Positions 17,980 to 27,083 of a DNA stretch of 64,000 nucleotides are shown piece after piece. Position 1 is the stretch's first letter; each line of letters opens with the position of its first letter. The notes beneath the pieces are model-generated. The model saw only the letters and a program-made list of their open reading frames with translations, had not been told where the DNA came from and made no database searches. The stretch lies in NCBI GenBank assembly GCA_041391485.1, contig JAWKNY010000008.1:60560-124559 (forward strand), given 5' to 3'. A program made the translations under genes and the position numbers. The stretch is from JACKAF01 sp041391485. GTDB lineage: Bacteria; Bdellovibrionota; FAC87; UBA2466; JACKAF01.

Positions 17980-18975
17980 TTAGTTGATTTCTTCTTCAAA
18001 GAGCTGAAGCCGGAATTCCTGTGATCCCAGGCGTGTGCAAAACCCACCCAACACGGGTCGGTGCAGCGTCTCTTTGTAGAACGTAAGAAGCTCCGGCCGT
18101 GTGCTTTCGCACTCGTCGTAAGACTTGAACTCCTCAACCGACTGGTTACTGCGAAAGGTCGGGCGATTCGCGAAAACCATTGTCAACTCCGACACCCCGG
18201 TTATACCAGGCCGCGCGCAGTAAACGAGTACCGGCGGATTCGCCGAAAGGCTGAGCGCGTTGATGGCTTCTGGCACCTGCGCTTCACATTGCGGCGTCAA
18301 AGTCAGCTTGGTGTATTCCTCAGAATAGAAAAACACTCTTTTCTCGGCGTAGTAATGAATCGCAATGGATCCCATCGCCAGACTCGAGTGCGAAACAATG
18401 GCAAAGACCTGAATGCCGTGCTCGGCTAGGTTCGCAGTCAGTGTGTTTGCATACTGTTCTCCGCCCATTGTTTCAGGTACGGCGAAGATGGGGTAATCCG
18501 AGACGAAGGGCGTGAGGGCGGCGTCTCCAAATCCATCGATGCGGAGCCCAAACGGAACTCGATCTTCGTAAGTTTCTTTGTAACAGAACGCGAAGGTGGC
18601 GCTGAGGCCGGTGGTCTGTTCAAAACGCTCCCGATCGCCAGCGATCTTCTGCTCGCACGCTTCACGTGTTTTGAACCGTCCGCGGTTGCTCAGTGCGGGG
18701 GTGTACCCACCAATCGTGGAAACGAGTTTGACTCTTCCTTCCGCTTCATAACGAACTTCAATGTCATACCCGTATTGGGTTTGACCCAAACAAACCGCTG
18801 ACTTCAAAGCCACATCGGGGTTGGCAGCGGCAAATGTTTTACCCACTTCGATAGCTGCCAAGTGACAATTTGGATTGTCTTTAGGGAACCCTTCGAGTTT
18901 GTATGCGTACACTCCTGTGTCCGCTGCCGCTAAAGTTGATAGTAATAAACCAAAACCAATTAAGAACTGCTTCAT
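17980..18975 (-). CDS. unknown secreted Cys-containing protein
   Basis: Encodes 331 residues from ATG 18975, chosen because GGAGGG lies 6 bases upstream; an ATG 15 bases earlier has no such site. The signal peptide is MKQFLIGFGLLLSTLAAADTG. The mature protein has about eight Cys spread along its length, suggesting disulfide bonds in the periplasm or outside, and two similar halves each with an E-C-E/Q-x-F-type element (TREACEQKIAG, SYDECESTRPE), which hints at an internal duplication. I do not recognise the family. It converges with the Omp85-like gene. Confidence 0.7.
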   Translation of the reverse strand: MKQFLIGFGLLLSTLAAADTGVYAYKLEGFPKDNPNCHLAAIEVGKTFAAANPDVALKSAVCLGQTQYGYDIEVRYEAEGRVKLVSTIGGYTPALSNRGRFKTREACEQKIAGDRERFEQTTGLSATFAFCYKETYEDRVPFGLRIDGFGDAALTPFVSDYPIFAVPETMGGEQYANTLTANLAEHGIQVFAIVSHSSLAMGSIAIHYYAEKRVFFYSEEYTKLTLTPQCEAQVPEAINALSLSANPPVLVYCARPGITGVSELTMVFANRPTFRSNQSVEEFKSYDECESTRPELLTFYKETLHRPVLGGFCTRLGSQEFRLQLFEEEIN

Positions 18976-19035
18976 TAATGTCCCTCCCATGAAATTGCCA
19001 AAACTTTACCATAGCTAGAGAAGGGGAAAAGGGTT

Positions 19036-19065
19036 TTGGATAACGCGTCGCGGGCGAGGTAGAGT
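19036..19065 (+). promoter_or_regulatory. possible promoter with near-leaderless start
   Basis: TTGGAT (19036-19041) and TAGAGT (19060-19065) are 18 bases apart; the -10 box ends only 6 bases before the ATG at 19072 and there is no Shine-Dalgarno, so the mRNA may be leaderless. The same geometry occurs at 45419..45448. Confidence 0.35.
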
Positions 19066-19071
19066 ATAGCT

Positions 19072-20100
19072 ATGCTTTCTTTGTTTCTCCTGCTGGCGAC
19101 TCAATGCCCCCCTGCTTTCGTGCAAAATACCGATGGACTTTGTTACCTGAATAGTCCTTTTCTGACGTCGGGGAAAACTGGTTTGCAGAAGGCGTTGAAA
19201 GTTAATTTTGGCGGGCTTTCTCCTAAAAAAATTGATCTCGGTAAACGTCTTTTCTTTGATAAAGCACTCTCGGGCGACGGGACTTTATCTTGCGCCAGCT
19301 GCCACGATCCCAAAAAAAGTTTCACAGATGGCTTGGCTCGAAGCGTTGGGAAGGATGCGTTAACGCGTTCCGCACCCCCTCTCTGGAATGTGGGTTTTTT
19401 TGAAAGCTATTTTTGGGACGGCCGCGTGGATACTTTGGAAAAGCAGCTTCGTGGTCCTTTGTTCTCACCCCATGAAATGGATACGACACCGGAAAAACTA
19501 ACAGAGGTCTTGAATACGCATGCGGACTACCCGGCGTTGTTCGCCGAAGCCTTTGGGGGGGCCTTTGGTGGGAAGGTTACTTTTGATCAGTTAGCTGAAG
19601 CGCTCGCCACTTTTGAGAGAAGTCTCGTTTCTCTATGGAGCCGGTACGATCGCTACGTCTTTGGCGAGACCAAAGCGATGAACGCTAAAGAGGTGCGGGG
19701 CTTCACGCTCTTTCGATCTTTTGTTACCCGGTGCACGGAGTGCCATGAGCCGCCGTTGTTTACGAATTTTCAGATGGCCCGGATTGGAGCGCCCGACACA
19801 CTCACCGAAAAAGACATGGGCCAATACGCCTGGACCCAAAAGGAGGGGCAGGAGCGAGTTTTTAGAATCCCCAGCTTGCGCAACATAGCGTTGACCGCTC
19901 CCTACATGCATTCGGGAGTTTTTCCCTCCTTGAGCGAGGTGATCGATTTTTACAATGCGGGCGGTGGGCGTTACGATAATGAGTACAACAAACCGGCGGT
20001 GCATTGGCACATCGGCCGCATGGGACTCAGCCGTACGGAGCGCGAGGACTTGGTCGCTTTTTTGGGAACGCTTACGGATACGTCCAGCTGGCCGCAGTAG
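19072..20100 (+). CDS. diheme cytochrome c peroxidase (CcpA/MauG family)
   Basis: Encodes 342 residues with a hydrophobic N-terminus for export to the periplasm. Two c-type heme sites, CASCH at about 74-78 and CTECH at about 221-225, and the fold signatures LFFDKALSGDGTLSCASCH, SAPPLWNVGFFESYFWDGR and PYMHSG mark the bacterial diheme peroxidase/MauG superfamily. Typical members reduce hydrogen peroxide using cytochrome or make protein-derived cofactors. The next gene, 8 bases away, encodes another heme c protein, so the two are probably cotranscribed and functionally linked. Confidence 0.92.
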   Translation: MLSLFLLLATQCPPAFVQNTDGLCYLNSPFLTSGKTGLQKALKVNFGGLSPKKIDLGKRLFFDKALSGDGTLSCASCHDPKKSFTDGLARSVGKDALTRSAPPLWNVGFFESYFWDGRVDTLEKQLRGPLFSPHEMDTTPEKLTEVLNTHADYPALFAEAFGGAFGGKVTFDQLAEALATFERSLVSLWSRYDRYVFGETKAMNAKEVRGFTLFRSFVTRCTECHEPPLFTNFQMARIGAPDTLTEKDMGQYAWTQKEGQERVFRIPSLRNIALTAPYMHSGVFPSLSEVIDFYNAGGGRYDNEYNKPAVHWHIGRMGLSRTEREDLVAFLGTLTDTSSWPQ

Positions 20101-20108
20101 GGGGGAAC

Positions 20109-21488
20109 ATGAGAAGAGCACAATGGGTGGTAGCTGGGGTTTTGTGGACCGGACTTTCTTTTGCCGCCACTATTTCGGTTAAGCCAGGCCGATCGATACA
20201 AAAAGCCATTCAGAAAGCCTCCGCTGGAGACACGATCGAGGTCTACCCCGGCGAGTACAAAGAGAGTCTTGTCATCGATAAGGCCAACATCAAACTTCGG
20301 GGGCGAATTGAGAACGGTGCTTGGCCGATTCTTAATGGCGAGGGAAAGCGCAACGACGGGGTCATTGCCAGTGGCTCCGGTTTTGAGATGGAAAACTTCT
20401 ACATCCAACGCTACAAGGGCAACGGCGTAATGACCCAGGGGGCAGATAACGTCATTCTACGCAAGCTGATTGTGGCGGATACGGGCATCTACGGCATCTA
20501 CCCCACTCGCGGAAAGCACATTCTTGTCGAGGACACGGTTTCATGGGGAATTGCCGATGCGGCCATCTATATTGGGATGTGTGATTACGTGGATGTTCGC
20601 CGAAACGAGGTCTTTAAGAATGTTGCGGGCATCGAGATAGAAAATTCACGCCATGCGCTCGTGGAAGCCAATCTTGCCTACAACAACTCCAGTGGCATCC
20701 TTGTATTTACGTTGCCGGGGCTGCCGGTAAAAGATGGCTATGATGTCATCGTTCGCGATAATTTTGTTATCTCCAACAACCACCCCAACTTTGGTCCGGA
20801 GGGCTCTTTGGTCGCCAATGTCCCCCCAGGGAGCGGCATGGTGCTACTTGCGGCAGATAAGGTGCGCATCGAAAACAATATCATCCGAGATAACAAATCG
20901 GGTGGGCTTCTTATTTCAGACTTGAGCTATCTTGCCGACGCGACCGCGCCCGATGCCAAGGTGGAACCTAACTTTGACGACAACCAGATTCTAGGAAATG
21001 TCTTTTTTCACAACGGCTACAGCCCCGATGTCAAAGTGCGTCTGCTACTCGCAGCCACCAAATTCCGACTGAGTAGCGGTGATATCGTCATTTCGGGCAA
21101 GGGGAAGGGGAACTGCGTGGCGAGTGGTCTCAATGCCAAAGCGATTGGGATGGAAGGCTTTAAGCCCTGCTCGGCCAAAGCCACGACAAGCGATGTGAAA
21201 AGTTTCTACGCCGCACGCCCGGTACATGAGGCCCCCGCTAAAAAACTGGGCGATGGAGAAAAAGTGTACGCAACGGTTTGCTCGGGCTGTCATATTCAGG
21301 GAATGGTTAGAATTGGACCCGCGATTGAGGAGATCCAAAAAAAGTACAAGGACAATCCCGAAGGCATTGTCGCCTTTGCGACCAAACCTAAGCGCGTGCG
21401 TCCGGGTTATGTGGAAATGCCTTCGCAATCCTATTTGGGTCAGAAGAAGTTACGTGCCGTGGCTGAGTTCATTCTCGGCCTTCACTAA
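20109..21488 (+). CDS. parallel beta-helix protein fused to a monoheme cytochrome c domain
   Basis: Encodes 459 residues from ATG 20109, with a signal peptide (MRRAQWVVAGVLWTGLSFA). Residues about 20-340 are a right-handed beta-helix with repeated turns such as NVILRKLIVADTG, YVDVRRNEVFKN and KVRIENNIIRDN. The last ~80 residues are a small cytochrome c with CSGCH (Cys391-His395) and a later Met (YVEMPSQSYLG) as possible sixth ligand. Beta-helix proteins paired or fused with heme proteins exist in several Gram-negative groups without known function. The 3' end overlaps the convergent patatin gene by 39 bases. Confidence 0.85.
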   Translation: MRRAQWVVAGVLWTGLSFAATISVKPGRSIQKAIQKASAGDTIEVYPGEYKESLVIDKANIKLRGRIENGAWPILNGEGKRNDGVIASGSGFEMENFYIQRYKGNGVMTQGADNVILRKLIVADTGIYGIYPTRGKHILVEDTVSWGIADAAIYIGMCDYVDVRRNEVFKNVAGIEIENSRHALVEANLAYNNSSGILVFTLPGLPVKDGYDVIVRDNFVISNNHPNFGPEGSLVANVPPGSGMVLLAADKVRIENNIIRDNKSGGLLISDLSYLADATAPDAKVEPNFDDNQILGNVFFHNGYSPDVKVRLLLAATKFRLSSGDIVISGKGKGNCVASGLNAKAIGMEGFKPCSAKATTSDVKSFYAARPVHEAPAKKLGDGEKVYATVCSGCHIQGMVRIGPAIEEIQKKYKDNPEGIVAFATKPKRVRPGYVEMPSQSYLGQKKLRAVAEFILGLH

Positions 21489-22601
21489 GCGGAAAAAACT
21501 CTCTAGCTCGTTGTGGCGGTTGGCGGCGTCTTTTTCGCCCAGCTCGATCAAGGCTTGAATGTAGCCTTTGGTGAAGAGCAGATAACTAATCAGATCGCCC
21601 AACTCCGTGGCCGACATCGCTGAGGCTTTGAGCAGTTGGCGAAAGTGGTAGGGGATGTCATTCACAAAATCTTCCGCCATGTGACCTAGGTCGCGGCTCG
21701 GGCTAAAGAGCACGACCTCAAGCTTCCGGTAGCTGGGAAGAGCCGTCGCGAGTTCATTAAACCGCTGCACGTTTTCATAGTCCGTTTCCAGGCTATCCAC
21801 AAAAATGGAGTTCAGTACCGTACCGGCTACTAGACCCATGCTCAATTTCTTCTGCTGCGCCGGAGCTGCTTCGGAGTAAGTGTAGTTGGAGACCATGCCT
21901 AGGGCGAGAATGTGGGTAGCCCCCAAGTGAATCGCCGGGCTCAGCGGGTACCGAAACCGCAAAGCGCCGTCCCCATAAAAGTAATCTCCGATTTTGATAG
22001 GCTCGAAAATGATCGGCAGAGAGCACGATGCCATGATGTGCCGTAGTCGCATCCGTGTGCGAATGGCGATGCGCCGCTTTCGCGCCCAGGGCGGGACGTT
22101 ATCGTGCGAATCATAGAAAACGGTGTTCATGCTGGTGTTGTAGTTGGTCGTGCTGACGGCGATTCCATGAATCGCTCCCGTGTGGATCGCCTTTGTGATC
22201 CGTGGGAAATGAATGTGCTTGGAAAGCGTTTCAGCGAGTGGCGAAGCGTCCAGTACCGACGTGAAGACCTTGCGTTGGGTAACCTTTGATAAAAATAAAT
22301 CGTAAAATATTTTTTGAAAGATGGCGAACATGGTGCGGAAGTTCGTCTTCATCACCTGCTCGAACCGCAAATCGCGCCACAACTCATACATCTTTTCCGT
22401 CGCTTCGGGGATCGGTTGCCCTTGTGCCAGATACGCGGCGTTGATAGAGCCCGCGGAGATTCCGGTAAAAACAGTGGGAGTAAAAAGTTCAGGGAGGTGC
22501 TTGCCCAGGTGACGCAGAACGCCGACCTGATAGGCGGCGCGGGCGCCGCCGGCACTAAGCACCAAACCGAGGCGGTTGGGTCGAGAATTTGTGGGTGCCA
22601 T
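21450..22601 (-). CDS. patatin-like phospholipase
   Basis: Encodes 383 residues. The oxyanion-hole segment SAGGARAAYQ, the nucleophile elbow GISAGS (Ser49) and the DGA motif (GDGALR, dyad Asp) show an apparently active patatin-type lipid acyl hydrolase. No signal peptide is seen. It lies 38 bases downstream of lptD in the same direction, so it may act in envelope lipid turnover. Its C-terminal coding end overlaps the beta-helix gene on the other strand. Confidence 0.9.
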   Translation of the reverse strand: MAPTNSRPNRLGLVLSAGGARAAYQVGVLRHLGKHLPELFTPTVFTGISAGSINAAYLAQGQPIPEATEKMYELWRDLRFEQVMKTNFRTMFAIFQKIFYDLFLSKVTQRKVFTSVLDASPLAETLSKHIHFPRITKAIHTGAIHGIAVSTTNYNTSMNTVFYDSHDNVPPWARKRRIAIRTRMRLRHIMASCSLPIIFEPIKIGDYFYGDGALRFRYPLSPAIHLGATHILALGMVSNYTYSEAAPAQQKKLSMGLVAGTVLNSIFVDSLETDYENVQRFNELATALPSYRKLEVVLFSPSRDLGHMAEDFVNDIPYHFRQLLKASAMSATELGDLISYLLFTKGYIQALIELGEKDAANRHNELESFFRLVKAENELSHGT

Positions 22602-22639
22602 GTTGGAAGATTTTACCGCGGAAAGCCAAAAAATTCATC

Positions 22640-24916
22640 TTAAGGCGTGAAAGCCATAGTGGGATTGATACCCAGCTTGAAGTCGAGTCGGGCAAACGGT
22701 TGGCGAAATTCATTCTGACCCAAATGGACAGTGAGTTGCCAGCACTGGCTCTTTCGTTTTCCAAAATGCAGGCCGGCGGCGTACCGAACGAGAAGCCCCT
22801 GTTTGAAGGAGTACTCCACCATCCCCTCCAGATCGAAAATGATAGGAAGGGTTTTGTACCAGTGCAGGATTCCCGTTTGTTGGGTGAGGGCGCTGTCCGC
22901 GCGGAAGGAAAACCGAGAAATCAAAGTCAGGTAATCGCCGCCAGGATCTAAGTACGACAAGCTAGCAGACCACTCATTTTCTCTAATGAAGGCGCCGGAG
23001 GCTGTCTGGGTGGTTTGTAGCTGGTAGCGCGCTTGCATCTGTCCTCTAAAACGCCAGATCTCAAGTTCACTCAAAATCTCAATCGGGCCGAACTTGCTAG
23101 CAAGCTGAGGATCGAGGGCCGACCGGTTGACGTTGTACTGCTCGCTGATCTGGAGCAAGAAAAAGCGGTAGACGCCGCTGTCTGTTTTTCTTCGAAAGCG
23201 GTTAATGAGCTCAAAACGCATGTACTCAAACTGCGGCATCAAATCCACCTGGTCGAAACGGGGATTGGAGAGCTCAGCTGTCGTGTCGCTGTAAAAGAAG
23301 GGGTGGTCGGCTTCGACGTTGCCGCCCTGGAAAAAGTTATTGGCGTAGATGAAACGAGGTTGCACCACGTGGTTGATTTTCTCGGCACCGGGAATAGAGG
23401 TCTCGTAGGTCTTGGAAAAATACAGAGACGCCGGAAGCTCAATCGTTGCGTACTCGCGGTGGATGAGCTGAGAGGCGGGCAGGTCAAAGTGGTAGAGCAG
23501 GGTGCCGGCGCGCAGCAGCGGCTGAAACTGCACCCCGTCCGGCATCGGAATATTGGCGACGAGGCGAGGCTCTAGCTTCAACCGTCGTCCCACCCGCAAG
23601 TAGTCGCCCGTTCCGAAGTTGGGATCGGGGTCAGAATGCACTTTTGCCCCTTTGACGAGCGCGGCGGGGACGGCATCAAAGGCAGGGCCCCCTCGATAGA
23701 AATTCGTGAGGTTGGCGTCAAATTCGTAAGAGAAGTACTGGTTAAGAAATGGGGTGGAGGACAACGAGAACCCGAGCGAAGGAAGCTTGGAAACTTCGCC
23801 GCGATCGACGCCGGAGTCCTCTGGAATAATGAGCGACTGGCGGTGCTGCAATTCTGCGGTTACGAGTGTCCGATCCCCCGGCCAGGTAAAAAAGAGCTGC
23901 GAGCGTAGTGAAGGCTGGCCATCGAAATTGTCGATGTCTTCGGAGTAATCAAACATATAAAAGGGATTGGAAACGTAACGAATGACCTGGCGGCTAAAAG
24001 CTCGCCCCCCTAGCGGTACACTGTTGCGCAAGTCCACGGCCCCTTCGCCGAAAAGCCCGAACGCGCGGGAACGGCTGGTGTCGTCAGGAGCCGGATCGTC
24101 GCGGTTCTGGGTGTAGCGGCGCTGCAGCAAGTAGACGTTGGCTCGCCCCTCAAAACCGTTGCTGTGGTTGTAGCGGTACTTAAGGCCCAGGTGAAGCCCG
24201 CGGGCCGTATGGACGGTGGGTTCAACGGTTAGGTCCTGCCACTCGTTGATGGCCCAGAAAAAGGGAATATTGATTCCAGTTCCTAGTGTTGCCTTGAACG
24301 TAAGTAACGGCATTAGCACACCCGACTGGCGTTCCGTTTTGATCGAAAAAATAAAATACGGAAAGTACATAACGGGAAATCCATTGGCGTAGATGAGCGC
24401 GTCTTGGATGTGAACGTACTCGCCGATGGTAACGGATAACCAGCTTCCAAAGACCTTCCAATCATAGGTGCATCCGCCCACATCGGGGTCTCGGCGGCCT
24501 TCGGTGTTGCAATTGGTGTAGGTGCCTTCGGTGATTTCGTAGCGCGCGCGATCGATACGGTTTACGGTGTCCCCGGTCATGACCACTTGCCCGATGGTGA
24601 GCGTAGCGTTTTCTAAAACCGCGTTTTCACCGCGCATGTTGTAGTTGGCGAAATCGCACCAGATGTCCACATTGGCGTCTCGGATATGAACGTGCCCGCG
24701 CGCGGTTACGAGTTCTCTTGAAAAATCGATCTCAAGCTCATCGGCGTAGATCTCTTTGGAGTCGCGCTTTACCCAGGCGTTGCCTTTGGCGCGTGTGATG
24801 TTTTTGCCGAGATCGCGGGTATAGTAGTCGGCTTTGAATTCGAGCGTAGCGGCCTCAGCGTTCAACACGCACAGAAAGGACCCCAGAAAAAATAAAAAAC
24901 GCCCGTAACGCAACAT
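22640..24916 (-). CDS. lptD: LPS assembly protein LptD
   Basis: LptD is the outer-membrane barrel that inserts lipopolysaccharide at the cell surface. The 758-residue product has a signal peptide (FFLGSFLCVLNAEA), an OstA/LptA-like N-terminal jellyroll (KGNAWVKRDSKEIYADELEI, with LVTARGHVHI) and a barrel beginning around MYFPYFIFSIKTERQSGVL. Cys pairs (NCNTEGRRDPDVGGC) may correspond to the disulfides of LptD. Length is normal. It lies 7 bases after the thiolase gene and before patatin; the presence of LptD means the outer membrane contains LPS. Confidence 0.93.
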   Translation of the reverse strand: MLRYGRFLFFLGSFLCVLNAEAATLEFKADYYTRDLGKNITRAKGNAWVKRDSKEIYADELEIDFSRELVTARGHVHIRDANVDIWCDFANYNMRGENAVLENATLTIGQVVMTGDTVNRIDRARYEITEGTYTNCNTEGRRDPDVGGCTYDWKVFGSWLSVTIGEYVHIQDALIYANGFPVMYFPYFIFSIKTERQSGVLMPLLTFKATLGTGINIPFFWAINEWQDLTVEPTVHTARGLHLGLKYRYNHSNGFEGRANVYLLQRRYTQNRDDPAPDDTSRSRAFGLFGEGAVDLRNSVPLGGRAFSRQVIRYVSNPFYMFDYSEDIDNFDGQPSLRSQLFFTWPGDRTLVTAELQHRQSLIIPEDSGVDRGEVSKLPSLGFSLSSTPFLNQYFSYEFDANLTNFYRGGPAFDAVPAALVKGAKVHSDPDPNFGTGDYLRVGRRLKLEPRLVANIPMPDGVQFQPLLRAGTLLYHFDLPASQLIHREYATIELPASLYFSKTYETSIPGAEKINHVVQPRFIYANNFFQGGNVEADHPFFYSDTTAELSNPRFDQVDLMPQFEYMRFELINRFRRKTDSGVYRFFLLQISEQYNVNRSALDPQLASKFGPIEILSELEIWRFRGQMQARYQLQTTQTASGAFIRENEWSASLSYLDPGGDYLTLISRFSFRADSALTQQTGILHWYKTLPIIFDLEGMVEYSFKQGLLVRYAAGLHFGKRKSQCWQLTVHLGQNEFRQPFARLDFKLGINPTMAFTP

Positions 24917-24923
24917 CGAGTAG

Positions 24924-26105
24924 TTAGGCCCGACGAATCAGTAGTGCCTGGCCTTGTCCTCCACCGATACAAGCGGAGACCAGCGCGTTCGTCTGGTTTC
25001 GGCGCTTAAGCTCATACAAGACGTGGGTCGTGATACGGGCTCCGCTGGCGGCAAGCGGGTGGCCGAGCGCAACGGCGCCGCCATTTACATTGAGCTTCTC
25101 CTCGGCGATCTCAAGTTGCTTGGCGACGACCAGACATTGAGCGGCGAAGGCCTCGTTCACTTCAACCAAATCCATCTGCGACAAACTCATCCCGAGTTTT
25201 TGCATCAGCTTGTGGGTGGCGGCAACGGGGCCGATACCCATGCGCTTGGGGTCGACTCCCACGACGGCGTTCCCAACAAGGTGGCCCAGGACCGGCCAAC
25301 CTTCTTTTTCGGCACGGGTCTGCGTCGTAAGGATGAGGGCTGCGGCACCATCGCAGATACCGCTCGCATTGCCCGCCGTAATCATTCCATCCTTTTTGAA
25401 AACCGGTTTTAGTTTGGCCAGTGCTTCCATGGACGCGTCCGCGCGTACATGTTCGTCGCGTTTGACCTGGAGGGTTTCGCGTTTTTGCGTGAGCGTGACC
25501 GGTGCCAACTCCGCCTCAAAGTATCCGGACTCGGCCGCGTGGTGGGCGCGGCGGTGTGATTGCAGCGAGAAGCGATCGCAGTCCTCGCGCGAGATGCCGT
25601 TTTCTTCCGCGATGAGCTCTGCCGTTCCCGACATTGCAATCTGGGCATAGGAGTCGGTCAAGCCCGAAACCAGAGAGTCTTCCAAAGCCCCGTGATTCAT
25701 GCGGTAGCCAAAGCGAGCGTTTCGCAAAACAAACGGCGCCTGGCTCATGTTCTCGGTCCCGCCGGCTAGGACGACGCTCGCTTCCTCTGTTTGAAGGAGA
25801 CGAGCGGCCTCGGCGAGGGCCTCAAAGCCGGAGCCGCAAAGACGGTTGATCGTCACGGCAGGGCATTCGGTGGGGGCACCGACTCGGAGTCCGACGTGGC
25901 GCGCCAAGTAAGGAGCGTCTGCTGAAGTTTGCAGGACGTTGCCAAAAACAACGTGATCAATATGTTTGGCGTCGATACCGGAAGTCTTTAACGCGGCTTC
26001 GGCGGCGGTGACGGCGAGATCGGTTGCGGTCAACGACGCGAGGCTGCCCCCGAAAGCGCCAAACGGGGTGCGTTTTGCGGCAACAAACACGATATTGCTA
26101 CTCAT
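24924..26105 (-). CDS. acetyl-CoA C-acetyltransferase (thiolase)
   Basis: Condenses or cleaves acyl-CoA by a Claisen reaction. ATG 26105 is chosen because AAGGAG lies 9 bases upstream; the open frame extends further but without homology. The active-site Cys is in NRLCGSGFEA, the His in GHPLAASGARI, and the second Cys in CIGGGQGQA. Length 393 residues is normal. Likely role in fatty-acid or amino-acid carbon breakdown, along with the leucine-degradation cluster at 49-53 kb. Confidence 0.94.
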   Translation of the reverse strand: MSSNIVFVAAKRTPFGAFGGSLASLTATDLAVTAAEAALKTSGIDAKHIDHVVFGNVLQTSADAPYLARHVGLRVGAPTECPAVTINRLCGSGFEALAEAARLLQTEEASVVLAGGTENMSQAPFVLRNARFGYRMNHGALEDSLVSGLTDSYAQIAMSGTAELIAEENGISREDCDRFSLQSHRRAHHAAESGYFEAELAPVTLTQKRETLQVKRDEHVRADASMEALAKLKPVFKKDGMITAGNASGICDGAAALILTTQTRAEKEGWPVLGHLVGNAVVGVDPKRMGIGPVAATHKLMQKLGMSLSQMDLVEVNEAFAAQCLVVAKQLEIAEEKLNVNGGAVALGHPLAASGARITTHVLYELKRRNQTNALVSACIGGGQGQALLIRRA

Positions 26106-26172
26106 AGGTCGAAACTCCTTCCGCAGACAAAGGCAACAACTTACCCCATTGGCAAGGGTGGGTAAACCATGC

Positions 26173-26184
26173 AGCGGGCCCGCT
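26173..26184. promoter_or_regulatory. 12-bp GC palindrome between divergent genes
   Basis: AGCGGGCCCGCT is a perfect palindrome in the 130-base gap between the divergent thiolase (26105) and PilZ-like (26236) genes. Nearby, TTACCC (26141-26146) and GGGTAA (26160-26165) form a second inverted repeat in the thiolase leader. Either could be an operator. Confidence 0.3.
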
Positions 26185-26235
26185 AAATGAAACAAATTTG
26201 GGGGCTTAACCGACAAATTTTTCGCTTCCCTCACT

Positions 26236-27036
26236 TTGAAACTTGAATTTACGCGCGCAGGTCCCTATGCTCTCGTAGATCCTATGGGAGATACGATAAA
26301 AACTTTGGTAAACCCTTCAGCACTGGCCGAGTGCGTCGTTACGTGTGGCGATTTGCAGGTGCCGCTTTTGGATCTTTCGATGGTCCGTTTGGTGGTGCCG
26401 ACGGTGCCCGCCTGGGAAACCTTGGGTGAGGGGGAAGCGCTCGAGCTGAAGCTGAATCTGGGAAGTGCGGTCGTGAGTGTCTCAGCCGTACTGCAAACCC
26501 GTGGCTCTGAGTGGCTTCGATTCGGTTTGGTACGAGTGGTTCCAAGCGCGCGCGCGCGGTTGCGATCATTTCTATCTCCCAAGAAAATAGGCGAGTCTCT
26601 GCGACAGGATTGGACCACCGAAACTTCGCGGCATTTTCACGGACTCAATGAGAGCGAGCTGTGGTTCGATACGCGTGGCGGCCTCTTGTTTACTTATCTC
26701 GATCAGGAAAATGCGGAATCGCAGTTCATTTTGCACATCCGCGATCGGCAGTCTGGTCTTAGCGTCGGCACCATGCCGCGTCCCGATTACATCGAACTCA
26801 ACGGTGTGGAAGAGCCTTTGCCCTTGCGTCCCATTAAGGACGGCGAAGTCTACCCGCGTGTGAGCGAGTGCCGCGATATCGTCACCAACTTTCGCCCGGT
26901 GGGGCAAAAAGAATTCCAGTTGAAGCAGCGCCTGCTTCAGGTGATTAGCGAATACCTCTACAACACCCGTCGCGGCATCGAGCGGTCGTTTGTTCCGGCT
27001 TCCGCCCGCAACACCACAGCGCCTACGGCTTATTAG
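26236..27036 (+). CDS. PilZ-like domain protein
   Basis: Encodes about 266 residues. Residues about 30-115 resemble a PilZ fold (LLDLSMVRLVVP, then EALELKLNLG and WLRFGLVRV followed by RARLRSFLSPKKIGESL), but the c-di-GMP signature RxxxR/DxSxxG is weak (DLSMVRL), so ligand binding is doubtful. The C-terminal half (LHIRDRQSGLSVG) is unassigned. The first possible start is TTG 26236; ATG 26284 is an alternative. A link to second-messenger or motility control is inference only. Confidence 0.5.
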   Translation: MKLEFTRAGPYALVDPMGDTIKTLVNPSALAECVVTCGDLQVPLLDLSMVRLVVPTVPAWETLGEGEALELKLNLGSAVVSVSAVLQTRGSEWLRFGLVRVVPSARARLRSFLSPKKIGESLRQDWTTETSRHFHGLNESELWFDTRGGLLFTYLDQENAESQFILHIRDRQSGLSVGTMPRPDYIELNGVEEPLPLRPIKDGEVYPRVSECRDIVTNFRPVGQKEFQLKQRLLQVISEYLYNTRRGIERSFVPASARNTTAPTAY

Positions 27037-27083
27037 ATTAAAAAGAAACTAGGCATCTTACCCAAGGTATTTTGGTTTGGGAG

